DNA of 64,000 nt from Sorex araneus (Eukaryota; Chordata; Mammalia; Eulipotyphla; Soricidae): positions 12,716,432-12,780,431 of the forward strand of contig NC_073307.1 in the NCBI RefSeq assembly GCF_027595985.1, read 5' to 3'. Both the position numbers and the translations under genes were made by a program. Shown piece by piece: positions 63,425 to 64,000 of this stretch (positions are counted from its first letter, which is position 1; each line of letters opens with the position of its first letter). Under the pieces are notes generated by a model. That model ran no database searches, was not told the origin of the DNA, and saw only the letters and a program-made list of their open reading frames with translations.

Positions 63425-64000
63425 TACCAACTTAAGTATCATGACCAGCCTATTGCTTTGCCTGTTTCTAGTAATTCTTGGACATAGACTTCAGGCTGAA
63501 GAAGGTGATAAGAGACAGTGAAGGTCATTTCTTGATGACCACACAGCCTGGCAGAACTGGCCTGATGACTCCAGCCTGCTGAAATACACCTGCTCGGGGC
63601 CAGCTAATTGGTGCTTGGGAGTCCATGCACTGCCAAGGATCGAAATCCAAGTATCCCAGCTAAAATATTTCTTTTATTTCTGTTTTCTGCAGTGTGTGTG
63701 TGTATGTATGTGGTGTTAAAAGATATAAAATACTGAAAGAGTCATTACTGCTTTATATAAAAAGCTGAACTGAGTCATTACTGCTGTAAAGGCGGAAAAA
63801 ATAAAGTTTTGGCTCAATATTTGTTTGGATTCATCCTGGAGCTGATTTTCTCTGTTTTAAGTATAAACTTCCCAAAGTGAGCACAGCAGTACCTTAATCA
63901 TGATTACCATGCCAGGCTGACTTCCTGGGATGTTTACTTCAAGGGTATGTGCTTGACTCCGTGTTTACAGCCCCAGAAAATTCGAACCTAATTTCTAGAA
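63425..64000. other. No gene; possible SINE-A remnant
   Basis: 63588-63660 (GCTCGGGGCCAGC, GGTGCTTGGGAGTCCA, AGGATCGAAATCCAAGT) resembles a very old antisense SINE-A. The remainder is unremarkable. Confidence 0.4.

Noticed and set aside
1..64000. CRISPR array or prokaryotic operon
   Set aside because: Repeats are dispersed SINEs and microsatellites, not regularly spaced arrays. Splice sites and SINEs mark this as mammalian.

Overview
This is a stretch of mammalian nuclear DNA, most likely from a shrew (Soricidae, probably Sorex). The one protein-coding gene has human-like exons with consensus splice sites. The rest is saturated with tRNA-headed SINEs whose body (A box TAGCACAGCGGG, B box GGTTCGATYCC) I recognise as shrew-type. 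No bacterial, phage or CRISPR feature is present.

The gene is MAD2L1, the spindle-checkpoint HORMA protein, on the minus strand. Five coding exons lie between 30249 (ATG) and 22626 (TGA). They join to exactly 205 codons plus stop, the usual family length. Its promoter sits in a CpG island (about 29.74-30.76 kb). A CHR-like cell-cycle element lies about 90 bp upstream of the ATG, followed by an unusual degenerate tandem array of GC boxes (30395-30700). Intron 1 carries two alternating purine/pyrimidine tracts that are inverted copies of one another.

Layout: 1-22 kb is intergenic DNA downstream of MAD2L1, with L1 pieces and many SINEs; 22-30.3 kb is MAD2L1; 30.3-31.7 kb is the promoter and upstream flank; 31.7-45 kb is a dense nest of L1, RTE-type LINE and SINE copies, including a ~0.9 kb unclassified repeat; 45-57 kb is AT-rich and repeat-poor; 57-62.3 kb holds a second large RTE copy and an inverted relative of the unclassified repeat; the remainder is AT-rich.

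The most interesting biology is in the mobile elements. Two SINE families share one tRNA-derived head but have different 3' ends. SINE-A ends in an A-rich tail, and its copies are flanked by target-site duplications like those left by L1 machinery. SINE-B ends in about 50 bases that are also the 3' end of an RTE-type LINE in this same window (36677-36730 and 57652-57711), followed by short TGACAG/TGATAC-type repeats. This is direct evidence of a SINE/LINE partnership. Three RTE copies and an apparently internally deleted RTE derivative are present. Several loci show nested or repeated insertion into the same target site. Names SINE-A and SINE-B are mine; assignment to database families needs a library search.
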